64,000 bases of DNA from Catellatospora vulcania (GTDB lineage Bacteria; Actinomycetota; Actinomycetes; Mycobacteriales; Micromonosporaceae): contig NZ_ML769305.1 of assembly GCF_009720385.1 (NCBI RefSeq), positions 1-64,000 on the forward strand, written 5' to 3'. Made by a program: the position numbers and the translations under genes. The notes under the pieces were generated by a model. It was not told where the DNA came from. It saw nothing but the letters and a program-made list of their open reading frames with translations, and did not search any database. Shown here piece after piece: positions 1 through 11,059 of this stretch (position 1 is its first letter; every line of letters starts with the position of its first letter).

Positions 1-77
1 GGCCTTTCCGCTCGACTTGCATGTGTTAAGCACGCCGCCAGCGTTCGTCCTGAGCCAGGATCAAACTCTCCAAAAAG
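1..77 (-). rRNA. rrs: 16S ribosomal RNA, 5' end (partial)
   Basis: The reverse complement reads as the universal 16S start, with GAGAGTTTGATCCTGGCTCAG-like sequence (core at positions 51-71) followed by the conserved ACGAACGCTGGCGGC stretch. The gene runs off the left edge of the window, so only about 77 nt of the 5' end are present. The exact mature 5' end is uncertain by a few bases. It is transcribed leftwards, in the same direction as tyrS, which ends about 570 bp upstream. Confidence 0.97.
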
Positions 78-199
78 AATTCAAAAACCCGGCAAAAGAT
101 CAAACCCCGACAAATTAATGTCCGAATCCGAATCCATCACCAAAGCAACCACCCCGACACAAGCCGGGATGGCCAATAATTGGCACTTGGCTTAAATAG

Positions 200-228
200 C
201 ACCCTGTTGAGTTCTCAAAGAACAAGCA
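200..228 (-). promoter_or_regulatory. rRNA leader antitermination / processing box
   Basis: On the minus strand this reads TTGTTCTTTGAGAACTCAAC followed by AGGGTG, the conserved block found upstream of actinobacterial 16S genes. It contains a boxA-like TTCTTTGA and forms part of the precursor processing stem. It lies between the putative promoter at 278-306 and the mature 16S start near 77. The role is taken from known actinomycete rrn leaders; the motif itself is read directly. Confidence 0.7.
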
Positions 229-277
229 CACACCGCGACTTTCAGGTCTCCCTGTCCGTCTCCGGGGCAACTCATCC

Positions 278-306
278 AGCCTACCCATCCGGCCGTTCCG
301 TGTCAA
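278..306 (-). promoter_or_regulatory. rrn promoter (-35 TTGACA, -10 TAGGCT)
   Basis: On the minus strand a perfect -35 TTGACA (301-306) is followed, after exactly 17 bp, by TAGGCT (278-283), a good actinobacterial -10 hexamer. Transcription would start near 271 and run into the leader box and the 16S gene. The rest of 307-586 shows no other convincing sigma-A promoter. Additional rrn promoters in that stretch cannot be excluded. Confidence 0.65.
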
Positions 307-586
307 ATCCGAATTTTCGGATCTGTCCGGCTCGTCCGTTTGGACACCCCGAACACGCTGAACCGCTGAGGTCCGTACGAGGTCGAGGAGAACCAGCGAC
401 CCGGCCGACGGCTTCCTCCGAGAAGATTCTCGGCGAGCTCATCCGCCCGGCTCGTCACCGGCTCGATAACCATACCCGGTTGGTTTCGGCCGATCAAATC
501 GGCCCCACCCGGTGCGCTCCGGCCTCTTTGCTCCGACCTTCTGGTCTCGGCTGTTTTGTCCGTTCCGCGCTGGCAGAGAGAACATT

Positions 587-633
587 ACGCGGGACGCGCC
601 GCCGCCCGCAAATCGGGGGGACGCGTCCCGCGT
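587..633 (-). terminator. Hairpin after tyrS
   Basis: A 12-bp inverted repeat (587-598 and 622-633, arms ACGCGGGACGCG-type) begins about 19 bp past the tyrS stop codon. There is no clear U-tract, as is usual for actinobacterial terminators. It probably separates tyrS transcription from the rRNA operon just downstream. The remainder of 307-586 is plain GC-rich sequence with no supported gene. Confidence 0.55.
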
Positions 634-651
634 CACATCATGGTCAACAGC

Positions 652-1911
652 CTATTTCCGCAGCTCAGCGCCTGCGATGGTCTTCTTGCCACGGCGCAGC
701 ACCAGGTACTTGCCGTGCAGCAGCAGGTCCGCGGACACCGGAGCGTCGGCGTCGGTCATGCGCTCGTTGTTGACGTACGCCCCGCCCTCGGCGACCGCAC
801 GGCGCGCCTCACCGAGGCTCGCCGCCAGGCCGGACTCCTTGAACAGCACCGCCACGCTCGGCAGCTCGTCGACCTCGACCAGGCCGGCCTCGGCCAGCGC
901 CGAACGCAGCGTCGACGGCGCGAGGTCGGTCAGCGCGCCGCGGCCGAACAGTGCCTGCGAGGCCGTCATGACCTGCTCGCACTCATCCTTTCCGTGCAGC
1001 AGCGTGGTCAGCTCCTCGGCCAGCGCCTTCTGCCCGGCCCGCGCGAACGGCCGCTCCGCGGTCTCCCGCGCCAGCTCCTCGATCTCGGCGCGCGAGCGGA
1101 AACTGAACACCTTCAGGTAGTTCACGATGTCGGCGTCGGCCGCGTTGAACCAGAACTGGTAGAAGGCGTACGGGCTGGTCATCGCGGCGTCCATCCAGAC
1201 CGACATGCCCTCGGCGCTCTTGCCGAACTTGGTGCCGTCCGCCCGCGTGATCAGCGGGGTGGTGAACGCGTGCACGCCGCGCACACCCTTGCGCCGGTTG
1301 AAGTCGACCCCGGCGATGATGTTGCCCCACTGGTCCGAGCCGCCGTGCTGCAGCGTCACACCGTGGCGCTGGTGCAGCTGGAAGAAGTCGTGCGACTGCA
1401 GGATCTGGTACGCGAACTCGGTGAAGCTGATGCCGCTCTCCAGCCGCGCCTTGACCACCTCGCGGGCCAGCATCTGGTTCACCGGGAAGTGCTTGCCGAC
1501 GTCGCGCAGGAACTCGATCGCCGACAGCGGCGAGGTCCAGTCCAGGTTGTTGACCATGCGGGCCGCGTTGGCGCCTTCGAAGTCGAAGAACGGCTCGACC
1601 TGCCGGCGGATCTTGTCGACCCAGCCGGCGACGGTCTCCTCGGAGTTGAGCGAGCGCTCGCCCTCGGCCTTGGGGTCGCCGATCAGGCCGGTCGCGCCGC
1701 CCACCAGTAGGACCGGAATGTTCCCCGCCTGCTGGAGCCGGCGCGCGGTCAGCACCTGCACCAGGTTGCCGACCTGGAGGCTGGGCGCGGTCGGGTCGAA
1801 CCCGACATAGAACGTCACCGGCCCCTCGGCCAGGTGCTTGCGCAGCTCGTCCAGGTCGGTGGAGTCCTGCAGCAGGCCACGCCACTGCAGATCTTCGAGG
1901 ATGTCCGTCAC
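652..1911 (-). CDS. tyrS: Tyrosyl-tRNA synthetase with unusual HIGH motif
   Basis: Charges tRNA-Tyr with tyrosine in the cytoplasm (class I aminoacyl-tRNA synthetase). The protein is 419 aa, normal for bacterial TyrS. The GTG start at 1911 is chosen because the VTDILEDLQWRG N-terminus fits the family; the reading frame stays open further upstream without homology. GFDPTAPSL (res. 38-45) leads into QVGN (46-49) where other TyrS have HxGH, so both histidines of the ATP-binding HIGH signature are replaced by Gln and Asn. The second signature is KFGKS (228-232), as in other actinobacterial TyrS, and GGSDQWGN lies near 190-197. An S4-like RNA-binding domain fills the last ~60 residues. Everything else looks intact, so I expect an active enzyme. 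It is transcribed towards the rrn operon and divergently from the gene at 2037. Confidence 0.95.
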   Translation of the reverse strand: MTDILEDLQWRGLLQDSTDLDELRKHLAEGPVTFYVGFDPTAPSLQVGNLVQVLTARRLQQAGNIPVLLVGGATGLIGDPKAEGERSLNSEETVAGWVDKIRRQVEPFFDFEGANAARMVNNLDWTSPLSAIEFLRDVGKHFPVNQMLAREVVKARLESGISFTEFAYQILQSHDFFQLHQRHGVTLQHGGSDQWGNIIAGVDFNRRKGVRGVHAFTTPLITRADGTKFGKSAEGMSVWMDAAMTSPYAFYQFWFNAADADIVNYLKVFSFRSRAEIEELARETAERPFARAGQKALAEELTTLLHGKDECEQVMTASQALFGRGALTDLAPSTLRSALAEAGLVEVDELPSVAVLFKESGLAASLGEARRAVAEGGAYVNNERMTDADAPVSADLLLHGKYLVLRRGKKTIAGAELRK

Positions 1912-2036
1912 GCCGTCGATTGTCGCGCACCGGGCAGACCGGCCGACAGCCGGTTTCCCTGCCGACGGCCCAGGCCTGTGGCGAACATGGCATGATCGCG
2001 CGGTTGCCGCGGTCGGGCCGCGGGCATAGCGCGGAC

Positions 2037-2711
2037 ATGGAACTGTCGTTTCTTCGCGCCATGTATGAAATCCCCGGTCCGTGGGCGTCGCTGTACATCG
2101 ACGGGACCGATCACACCGAGGCGACCGCCGCGGCACTGAAGCTGCGCTGGCGGGCCGCCCGGGAGACGCTGCTGGAAGAGGGCATCGACGAGCCCACGCT
2201 GCTGGCGCTGGAAGGGGCCCTGGCCCAGTACCAGCGCCCGCGCGAGCGGCACGGCCTGGCCGTCTTCGCCGCGCAGGGCCGCGTGCACTACTCCGAGGCG
2301 ATGCCGGAGCCGCTGTGCACCGACAGTGCCGAGATGGCCCCCCTGCCGCACGTGACACCGCTGCTGGCCAAGCGCGACGGCGAGCCGCTGCCCGACAGCG
2401 CCGCCGAGCCGGCCGCGTGCGGTGTCGCCGACACCCTGGCCGCGTTCGAGAACCGGCAGGTCGAGGCGTTGCTGCTGGATCCGACCGCGCTGGCCAAGGC
2501 CCGGGTGTGGATCGGCGACTCGCCCGCGGACCTGTCGGCGAGCGAGGAGCGGCTGCGGCAGCTGGGGGCTTCCCGCGCCCATCCGGTACGCGCCGAGGAC
2601 GCGCTGGTCCGGGCCGCGGTGCTCAACGACGCCGAGCTGATCATCGTCAACGCGAGCGAGGTGCGGCTCGACGAAGGCGTCGGCGCGGTCCTCCGCCCCG
2701 AACCTGCGTAG
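2037..2711 (+). CDS. Shortened Rv2629/baeRF-type release-factor-like protein
   Basis: A 224-aa protein. Its N-terminus (FLRAMYEIPGPWASLYID, res. 5-22) and C-terminus (RAAVLNDAELIIVNASE, then DGVGAVLRPEPA-like end) resemble the two ends of mycobacterial Rv2629, a bacterial eRF1-like protein of about 370 aa from memory. The central eRF1-like domain appears to be missing: the region after residue ~95 jumps into LAAFENRQVEALLLDP, which belongs near the C-terminal third. Family members are linked to stress or hibernation and may act on ribosomes, but no function can be claimed here. The ATG at 2037 is chosen where family similarity begins; no clear ribosome-binding site is visible, and an in-frame ATG at 1992 is possible. 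It is divergent from tyrS with a 125-bp gap. Family assignment is moderate. Confidence 0.6.
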   Translation: MELSFLRAMYEIPGPWASLYIDGTDHTEATAAALKLRWRAARETLLEEGIDEPTLLALEGALAQYQRPRERHGLAVFAAQGRVHYSEAMPEPLCTDSAEMAPLPHVTPLLAKRDGEPLPDSAAEPAACGVADTLAAFENRQVEALLLDPTALAKARVWIGDSPADLSASEERLRQLGASRAHPVRAEDALVRAAVLNDAELIIVNASEVRLDEGVGAVLRPEPA

Positions 2712-2786
2712 ATCCCGCCCGAACCTCGTCCCACCCCGACCTCCCGGTGCGCCACGCCCCGCCCGCCCCGCCCCGCCCCGCCCGTT

Positions 2787-2853
2787 CATAGACGCTGGCC
2801 TATTACGTCGAGTTTGATCTCGTTTCAGTCGACGTAATAGGCCAGCGTCTATG
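2787..2853. repeat. Palindromic element A1 (ATAGACG family)
   Basis: A perfect 25-bp inverted repeat (2787-2811 and 2829-2853) with a 17-nt loop. The arms start CATAGACGCTGGCCTAT. It belongs to a four-copy family (A2 20669-20731, A3 23722-23785, A4 38101-38165). Compared with the others, this copy has GC instead of GT in one arm and the matching GC in the other, so pairing is preserved. It sits between two convergent genes, and its right arm supplies the stop codon of the glycosylase gene. It could act as a bidirectional terminator or be a mobile miniature element. Confidence 0.9.
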
Positions 2854-3550
2854 CCGTGGGGGGTGTGGCGCTCCGGCGGCGCGGCGTGTGGCGGCGGTAC
2901 GGGCTCACGGACGGGTCGCCGTCGAGCCAGAAGCGCCACGGGCGGTCGTGCGCGGCGGCCACACCCACGCGCGGGCCGGATCGGATCGCCTCCGCCGGCA
3001 CCCGGTCGGCCGACGGGAGCAGCCGCGCCGGGCCGGTGCCGTCGAGCAACGACGTGCGGTTGGCGGACCCGTCGATGCCCAGCGCCGTCGCCAGCCGCGC
3101 TGGCCCCCGGGCCAGCTCGCGGTCGGCGACGGGGCCGCGGCGCTCGCGCGCCAGGTCCACTCCCCCGACGACCGCGCCCGCGCGCAGCAGCACCGCCGCG
3201 GCCTCACCCTCGCGGCCCGCGGTCACGTTCAGGCACCAGTGCATGCCGAAGACGAAGTACACGTAGAGCACACCCGCCGGCCCGAACATCACCGAGCTGC
3301 GCGCGGTGGGTCCCCGGTGGCTGTGCGAGGCGGGATCCTCACCGACGCCCGCGTACGCCTCGACCTCGGTGATCCTGATCCGGACCCCGTTGGCTTCGAG
3401 CCCCCAGCCCAGCAGGCCGCGCGCGATGTCGGTGACGTGCGAGGCGGGGGCGTCGAGCAGCGAGTAGTCGGGTGCGTCGTCCACGTCACCAGGGAACGCC
3501 GCCTTCGGCCCGAATGCAAAATCCTTGCTGTCGTACCCGTACGCGAACAT
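2849..3550 (-). CDS. 3-methyladenine DNA glycosylase (AAG/MPG family)
   Basis: Base-excision repair enzyme predicted to remove alkylated purines. The MPG fold is recognised from ITEVEAYAGVGEDPASHS (with the putative catalytic Glu of TEVEAY), RGPTARSSVMFGPAGVLYVY, and SGPRVGV plus DRPWRFWL near the C-terminus. At 233 aa it is slightly longer than the ~200-aa norm because of an N-terminal extension if ATG 3550 is used. A GTG at 3484 would give 211 aa and may be the true start, since similarity begins near LLDAPASHVTDIARGLLG. The start is only 6 bp from the divergent gene at 3557. The stop codon TAG (2849-2851) lies inside palindrome A1. Confidence 0.85.
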   Translation of the reverse strand: MFAYGYDSKDFAFGPKAAFPGDVDDAPDYSLLDAPASHVTDIARGLLGWGLEANGVRIRITEVEAYAGVGEDPASHSHRGPTARSSVMFGPAGVLYVYFVFGMHWCLNVTAGREGEAAAVLLRAGAVVGGVDLARERRGPVADRELARGPARLATALGIDGSANRTSLLDGTGPARLLPSADRVPAEAIRSGPRVGVAAAHDRPWRFWLDGDPSVSPYRRHTPRRRSATPPTA

Positions 3551-3556
3551 CGGCGG

Positions 3557-4474
3557 ATGTCGACTGTCTTCACGCGGGCAGCGCAGTTCGTGTACGAGCA
3601 GGGACGGCCGCTGGACCGGGCCCGGCTGCGCTTTCATTTCGAGTCCGGTTCGGCGCGGGCGGTGCTCGACGAGCTGGTGTCGTACCAGAACGACGACGGC
3701 GGGTTCGGGCACGCGCTGGAGCCGGATCTGCGTACCCCCGTGTCTTCGGCGGTGGCGACCTGGTGCGCGTGCACGGTGCTGCACGAGATCCGTGCGGGCG
3801 TCGAGGAGCCGCTGGTGCGCCGGGCTGTCGGCTATCTGCTGGACACCTATGACGCCGCGGGGCGGCGCTGGTGGATCGTGCCGCCGGAGACGGAGGACTC
3901 CCCCCGCGCTCCGTGGTGGACGTATGCGGACATCGGGAGCACGTTCGGCGACTGCGTGCTCAACCCGACGGCGGGGCTGGCCGGGGCGCTGTGGGAGTAC
4001 CGGGAGCTGGTGCCGCCCGCGCTGCTGGGCGAGCTGACCGAGACGGTGCTGACGCGGCTGGAGGGCCGGGCCGAGGGGGCCGGTGGCCTGGACCGCGGCG
4101 ACCTGACCGCAGCGGAGCTGTTCGTCCAGGCCCGGAACCTGCCGGAAGCGGCCCGGCTGCGGGCGGTCGCCGCGATGCGGCGCGCCGCGGCCAGGCTCGT
4201 GGAGAACCGGCCCGAGGCGTGGACGGAGTACCTGCTGCAGCCGCTGGACGTGGCGCAGACGCCCGACTCGCCGCTGTCGGCGGCGGTGGATCCCGCGTCG
4301 ATCGAGGCGAATCTCGACTATGTGCTGAGCAAGCAGCTTCCGGACGGGTCGTGGCCGCTGACCTGGAGCTGGGCGGAGGTCGACGCGCAGGCCTGGCCGC
4401 TGGCCGAGCGGGCTGCCAAGGGCCTGGTCGCCGTCGAGCGATTGCGGACCCTACGCGCATACGGCCGCATCTGA
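3557..4474 (+). CDS. Hypothetical protein with squalene-cyclase-like alpha/alpha repeats
   Basis: A 305-aa protein with no signal peptide. Two repeat-like blocks, YQNDDGGFGHALEPDLRTP (res. ~37-55) and KQLPDGSWPLTWSW near 260-273, resemble the D-G-G/S-(F/W) repeats of the terpenoid cyclase/prenyltransferase alpha-toroid fold. No DxDD catalytic motif is seen, so cyclase activity is doubtful. Tryptophan-rich segments (RRWWIVPPETED, APWWTYADIG) fill the middle. The ATG at 3557 was chosen because similarity to repeat proteins starts nearby; it lies 6 bp from the start of the divergent glycosylase, so both genes may be leaderless or share overlapping promoters. Function unknown. Confidence 0.75.
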   Translation: MSTVFTRAAQFVYEQGRPLDRARLRFHFESGSARAVLDELVSYQNDDGGFGHALEPDLRTPVSSAVATWCACTVLHEIRAGVEEPLVRRAVGYLLDTYDAAGRRWWIVPPETEDSPRAPWWTYADIGSTFGDCVLNPTAGLAGALWEYRELVPPALLGELTETVLTRLEGRAEGAGGLDRGDLTAAELFVQARNLPEAARLRAVAAMRRAAARLVENRPEAWTEYLLQPLDVAQTPDSPLSAAVDPASIEANLDYVLSKQLPDGSWPLTWSWAEVDAQAWPLAERAAKGLVAVERLRTLRAYGRI

Positions 4475-4521
4475 CCCGCCCCGCGCGGCAGTCGGGCGCC
4501 CGCCTGGACCGGCCCACGGGT

Positions 4522-4588
4522 CAAGATCGGCGTTTGCGGTCATGATCTGCGGTAGGAGCACAGATCATGACCGCAAACAGCGATCTTG
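4522..4588. repeat. Palindrome D with AAGATC/GATCTT ends
   Basis: A 28-bp inverted repeat (4522-4549, 4561-4588) with two mismatches and an 11-nt loop. Ends are CAAGATC and GATCTTG; the interior is GTTTGCGGTCATGATCTG. It lies between the convergent ends of the alpha-toroid gene (4474) and argH (4658). The ends match those of elements C1-C3, E, F and H, but the interior does not. Confidence 0.85.
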
Positions 4589-4656
4589 GACCGGTAAGCG
4601 AGACCGGTAAGCGAGACCGGCAAGAGACCGGCAAGTGAGACCGATCGGTGAGACCG
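4589..4656. repeat. Short imperfect tandem repeat (GAGACCGGTAAGC-like)
   Basis: About five degenerate copies of a 13-14 bp unit containing GAGACCGG run from the edge of palindrome D to the argH stop codon. The copies differ by point changes and one or two indels. This looks like replication slippage next to a hairpin; no function is evident. Confidence 0.7.
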
Positions 4657-4657
4657 G

Positions 4658-6070
4658 TCAGCGAGGGACGACGGACTCGTCGGCCCAGGCGTGCCAGGTC
4701 TTGAGCTGCTCGACGACCGAGGCGAGCTGGTCGGCGACGGGGCCGGGGCCGGTCGAGCCGGGTGTGATGCGGGCGGCCAGGGCCGACTTCACGGTGAGCA
4801 CGTCGCGGACCGACGGGTCCAGGTGTTCGCTGACCGTGGTGAGGTCGGTGTCGCTGACCTCGTGCAGTTCGCATTCGCGCACCGAGCACAGGGCCACCAG
4901 CTGCCCGGTGATCTCGTGCGCGTCGCGGAACGGCACGCCCTTGCGGACCAGCCAGTCCGCCACCTCGGTGGCCAGCGAGAAGCCGACCGGCGCGGACGCG
5001 GCGAGGCGGTCCACCCGTACCGTCATGGTGGAGATCATCCCGGCGAGCGCGGGCAGCACGAGGCTGAGCGTGTCGACGGCGTCGAAGACGGGCTCCTTGT
5101 CCTCCTGCATGTCGCGGTCGTACGTCAGCGGCAGGCCCTTGAGCATGGTCAGCACGTTGACCAGCCCGCCGATGAGGCGGCCGGCCTTGCCCCGGGCCAG
5201 CTCGGCGATGTCGGCGTTCTTCTTCTGCGGCATGATCGACGAGCCGGTGGCGAAGGCGTCGTCCAGCTCGACCCAGCCGAACTCGTACGACGTCCACAGC
5301 ACCACCTCCTCGCCCAGCCGGGACAGGTGCACGCCGAGCAGCGCGGTGATGAACAGGAACTCCGCGACGAAGTCGCGGTCGCTGACGGCGTCCATGGAGT
5401 TCGCGAACGAGGTGCGGAAGCCCAGCTCCTTGGAGACGGCGCCGGGGTCGAGCGGCAGGCCGGAGCCGGCCAGCGCGCCCGCTCCGAGCGGGCTGACCGA
5501 GGTGCGCTCGTCCCAGTCGCGCAGCCGGTCCAGGTCGCGCAGCAGCGGCTGCACGTGGGCCAGCAGCCAGTGGCCGAAGGTGACTGGCTGGGCGTGCTGC
5601 ACGTGGGTCATGCCGGGGGCGGGCGTGTCCACGTGGCGGCCGGCCTGCTCGGTGAGCGCGTCGGCCAGCTCGGCGATGCGGGTGGCCAGGTCACGGGCGT
5701 GGTCGCGCAGGTAGAGCCGGAGGTCGGTGGCGACCTGGTCGTTGCGGGAGCGGCCGGCGCGTAGCTTGCCGCCGAGCGCGCCGAGGCGCTCCAGCAGGCC
5801 GCGTTCGAGGGCGGTGTGCACGTCCTCGTCCTCGATGGTGGGCCGGAACGTGCCGGTCGCCACCGCGGCGTCGAGGTCGTCGAGGGCGGCCAGCATCTTC
5901 CCGAGCTCTTCCGGGTCGAGCAGGCCGGCCGCGGCGAGCACGCGGGCGTGGGCGCGCGAGGCGGCGAGGTCGTACGGCGCGAGCCGCCAGTCGAAGTGCA
6001 CGCTGACCGACAGCCGTGCCAGCGCCTCGGCGGGTCCGTCCGCGAACCGCCCTCCCCAGAGCCGGGTCAT
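4658..6070 (-). CDS. argH: Argininosuccinate lyase
   Basis: Final step of arginine synthesis: splits argininosuccinate into arginine and fumarate (fumarase/aspartase superfamily, homotetramer). 470 aa, the usual length. The family signature GSSIMPQKKN is at residues 276-285, and THVQHAQPVTFGH (155-167) is the second conserved active-site region. ATG 6070 is chosen because MTRLWGGRF is the family N-terminus and GGACGGAACAGAG precedes it; an open frame upstream only translates repeat B1. It follows argR with a 109-bp gap occupied by B1. ArgG, which makes its substrate, is not in this window. Confidence 0.97.
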   Translation of the reverse strand: MTRLWGGRFADGPAEALARLSVSVHFDWRLAPYDLAASRAHARVLAAAGLLDPEELGKMLAALDDLDAAVATGTFRPTIEDEDVHTALERGLLERLGALGGKLRAGRSRNDQVATDLRLYLRDHARDLATRIAELADALTEQAGRHVDTPAPGMTHVQHAQPVTFGHWLLAHVQPLLRDLDRLRDWDERTSVSPLGAGALAGSGLPLDPGAVSKELGFRTSFANSMDAVSDRDFVAEFLFITALLGVHLSRLGEEVVLWTSYEFGWVELDDAFATGSSIMPQKKNADIAELARGKAGRLIGGLVNVLTMLKGLPLTYDRDMQEDKEPVFDAVDTLSLVLPALAGMISTMTVRVDRLAASAPVGFSLATEVADWLVRKGVPFRDAHEITGQLVALCSVRECELHEVSDTDLTTVSEHLDPSVRDVLTVKSALAARITPGSTGPGPVADQLASVVEQLKTWHAWADESVVPR

Positions 6071-6096
6071 CTCTGTTCCGTCCTTCGTCTCAATTG

Positions 6097-6157
6097 GTTG
6101 ATCATGAAGTTGTGGCCATGACACGCCGTCGAACCGTGCCATAAGTTCATGATCAAC
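6097..6157. repeat. Palindromic element B1 (GTTGATCATGAAG family)
   Basis: An imperfect inverted repeat, 20-bp arms (6097-6116, 6138-6157) with two mismatches and a 21-nt centre. It is closely related to B2 at 24796-24856 in the arms and also in the centre (GACAC-CCGTCGA-CCGT). It begins 22 nt after the argR stop and ends 26 nt before the argH start, almost the same geometry as B2 between hisE and hisG. Confidence 0.9.
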
Positions 6158-6179
6158 GGGGTCAAGCGCGCGGGGGTGG

Positions 6180-6713
6180 TCAGGTGAGGTCTTCTTCTAT
6201 GACGACCAGGTCGTCGGGGGTGTTGTCGAGGCCGGCCCAGGTGGCGAACTTGGCGGCTAGGGCTTCGCCGCCGGCGGGGTCGCGGGCGACGACGAAGATG
6301 GTGTCGTCGCCGGCGATGGTTCCCACGAGGTCAGGTAGGCCGCTGCGGTCGATGGCGCTGGCCAGGTAGTGGGCCGCGCCGGGCGGGGTGCGCAGGACGG
6401 CGAGGTTGCCGCTGTGGTCGGTGCCGTTGAGGACCTCGCGGAGCAGGCGGATCAGGCGGGCGGGGCCGATCGCGGCCGGGCGCAGGGCCGGGTGGCCGTC
6501 CTCGGGGATCAGGTAGACGGCGGGGGCGCCGTCGCGGCCGCGTACCTTGACCGCGCCCAGCTCCTCCAGGTCACGGGAGAGGGTCGCCTGGGTCACCTGC
6601 ACGCCGTCCGCCGCGAGCAGCTCGGCGAGCTGGGTCTGCGACGTCACGGCGCCGCTGCGGATCAGCTCCTCGATCCGGGCGTGCCGGGCCGTGCGGGTCA
6701 TCGGTGCGGTCAT
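6180..6713 (-). CDS. argR: Arginine repressor
   Basis: DNA-binding regulator of arginine genes; hexameric with L-arginine as corepressor. 177 aa. The N-terminal winged HTH (res. ~5-70, including [19 protein letters not shown] and [16 protein letters not shown]) is followed by the arginine-binding oligomerisation domain ([15 protein letters not shown] near 135-150). The ATG at 6713 is preferred because GAGGTG precedes it at proper spacing; an ATG five codons upstream overlaps that site. It lies 43 bp after argF in the arg cluster and probably controls it through the ARG-box-like sites upstream of argC. Confidence 0.95.
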   Translation of the reverse strand: MTAPMTRTARHARIEELIRSGAVTSQTQLAELLAADGVQVTQATLSRDLEELGAVKVRGRDGAPAVYLIPEDGHPALRPAAIGPARLIRLLREVLNGTDHSGNLAVLRTPPGAAHYLASAIDRSGLPDLVGTIAGDDTIFVVARDPAGGEALAAKFATWAGLDNTPDDLVVIEEDLT

Positions 6714-6756
6714 GCGGTCACCTCGCATCGCTTCGCTGCGTGCCGAGCACCGTCGG

Positions 6757-9834
<3,078 letters not shown>

Positions 9835-9838
<4 letters not shown>

Positions 9839-10992
9839 GACGAGTACGCCGAGTTCTCGTGCACGTACGCGTGGGACAGGTCGTTGGTCCACACGGTGGC
9901 GCTGTGGTCGCCGGCGTTGAGGTCCACGATGATGTGCACCTTGACCCCGGACAGGTCCACCTTGCTGCGGTCCTCGGCGGCGGCGCCGGCCCGGCAGATC
10001 CACACGTCGTTGATGGCGACGTCCAGCTCGTCGGCCTCGAACACAGCGTCGGTGCAGCCGACCGCGGCCAGGATGCGGCCCCAGTTCGGGTCCTTGCCGA
10101 ACAGCGCCGTCTTGACCAGGTTGTTGCGGGCGATCTCCCGACCGACGATCACCGCGTCCTCCTCGGAGTCGGCGTTGACGACCTCGATGGCGACCTGCTT
10201 GGTGTGCCCCTCGGCGTCGGCCAGCAACTGCTGGGCAAGGTCGTGGCAGGCCCGGGTGACGGCGGCGGTCAGCTCCTCCTGCGTCGGCTCGACGCCGGAC
10301 GCGCCGGAGGCCAGCAGCAGCACCGTGTCGTTGGTCGACATGCAGCCGTCGGAGTCGATCCGGTCGAAGGTGAGCCGGCACGCCTCCCGCAGCGCCTCGT
10401 CGAGGGCGTCGCCGCCGGCCATCGCGTCGGTGGTGAGCACGCACAGCATCGTGGCCAGCGACGGGGCCAGCATGCCCGCGCCCTTGGCCATGCCGCCGAC
10501 GGTCCAGCCGTCGCCGGTCGCGACCTCGACCACCTTGGCCCGGGTGTCGGTGGTCATGATGGCCTCCGCCGCGGCGAAGCCGCCCGCCTTGGCCAGTGCC
10601 TTGGTCGCGCCGTCGACGCCGGCCAGCAGTTTGGGCATCGGCAGCCGCTCGCCGATCAGCCCGGTCGAGCAGACCGCGACCTGGCCCGCGCCCATGCCGC
10701 CCAGCCGGGAGGCCACGTACTCGGCGGTGGAGTGGGTGTCCTGGAAGCCGCCCGGACCGGTGCAGGCGTTCGCGCCGCCGGAGTTGAGCACCACGACCTT
10801 GACCGCACGGCCCTTGATCACCTGCTGCGACCAGAGCACCGGGGCGGCCTTGACCCGGTTGGCGGTGAACACGCCGGCGGCGGTGGCGTCGGGGCCGTCG
10901 TTGACGACCAGTGCCAGGTCCAGCGCGCCGGTGCTCTTCAGCCCTGCGGCGACACCTGCGGCCCGGAAACCCTTGGGGGAGGTGACCGTCAT
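9835..10992 (-). CDS. argJ: Bifunctional glutamate N-acetyltransferase / amino-acid acetyltransferase
   Basis: Recycles the acetyl group from acetylornithine to glutamate and may also use acetyl-CoA. 385 aa, an Ntn-type protein that cleaves itself into two chains. The cleavage region [14 protein letters not shown] is present, with the nucleophilic Thr predicted in the LAT-ML step (near residue 186). Other conserved blocks are [11 protein letters not shown] (68-78) and the C-terminal [17 protein letters not shown]. It starts 67 bp after argC, the only sizeable gap in argC-J-B-D-F; that gap holds a low-complexity CGCTCGCT repeat. Confidence 0.97.
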
Positions 10993-11059
10993 GCCGGCAC
11001 CCCGCTTCGCTCGCCGTCGGCATGGGCGCTGAGGGCCATGGTTCGCTCGCTACGCTCGC

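Noticed and set aside
652..2358. tyrS frame open far upstream of 1911
   Set aside because: The extra ~149 residues are Arg/Ala/Gly-rich GC shadow and overlap the opposite gene at 2037.
6071..6142. N-terminal extension of ArgH (and likewise of HisG at 24767-24841)
   Set aside because: Both extensions only translate the B elements; family N-termini and ribosome-binding sites support the shorter starts.
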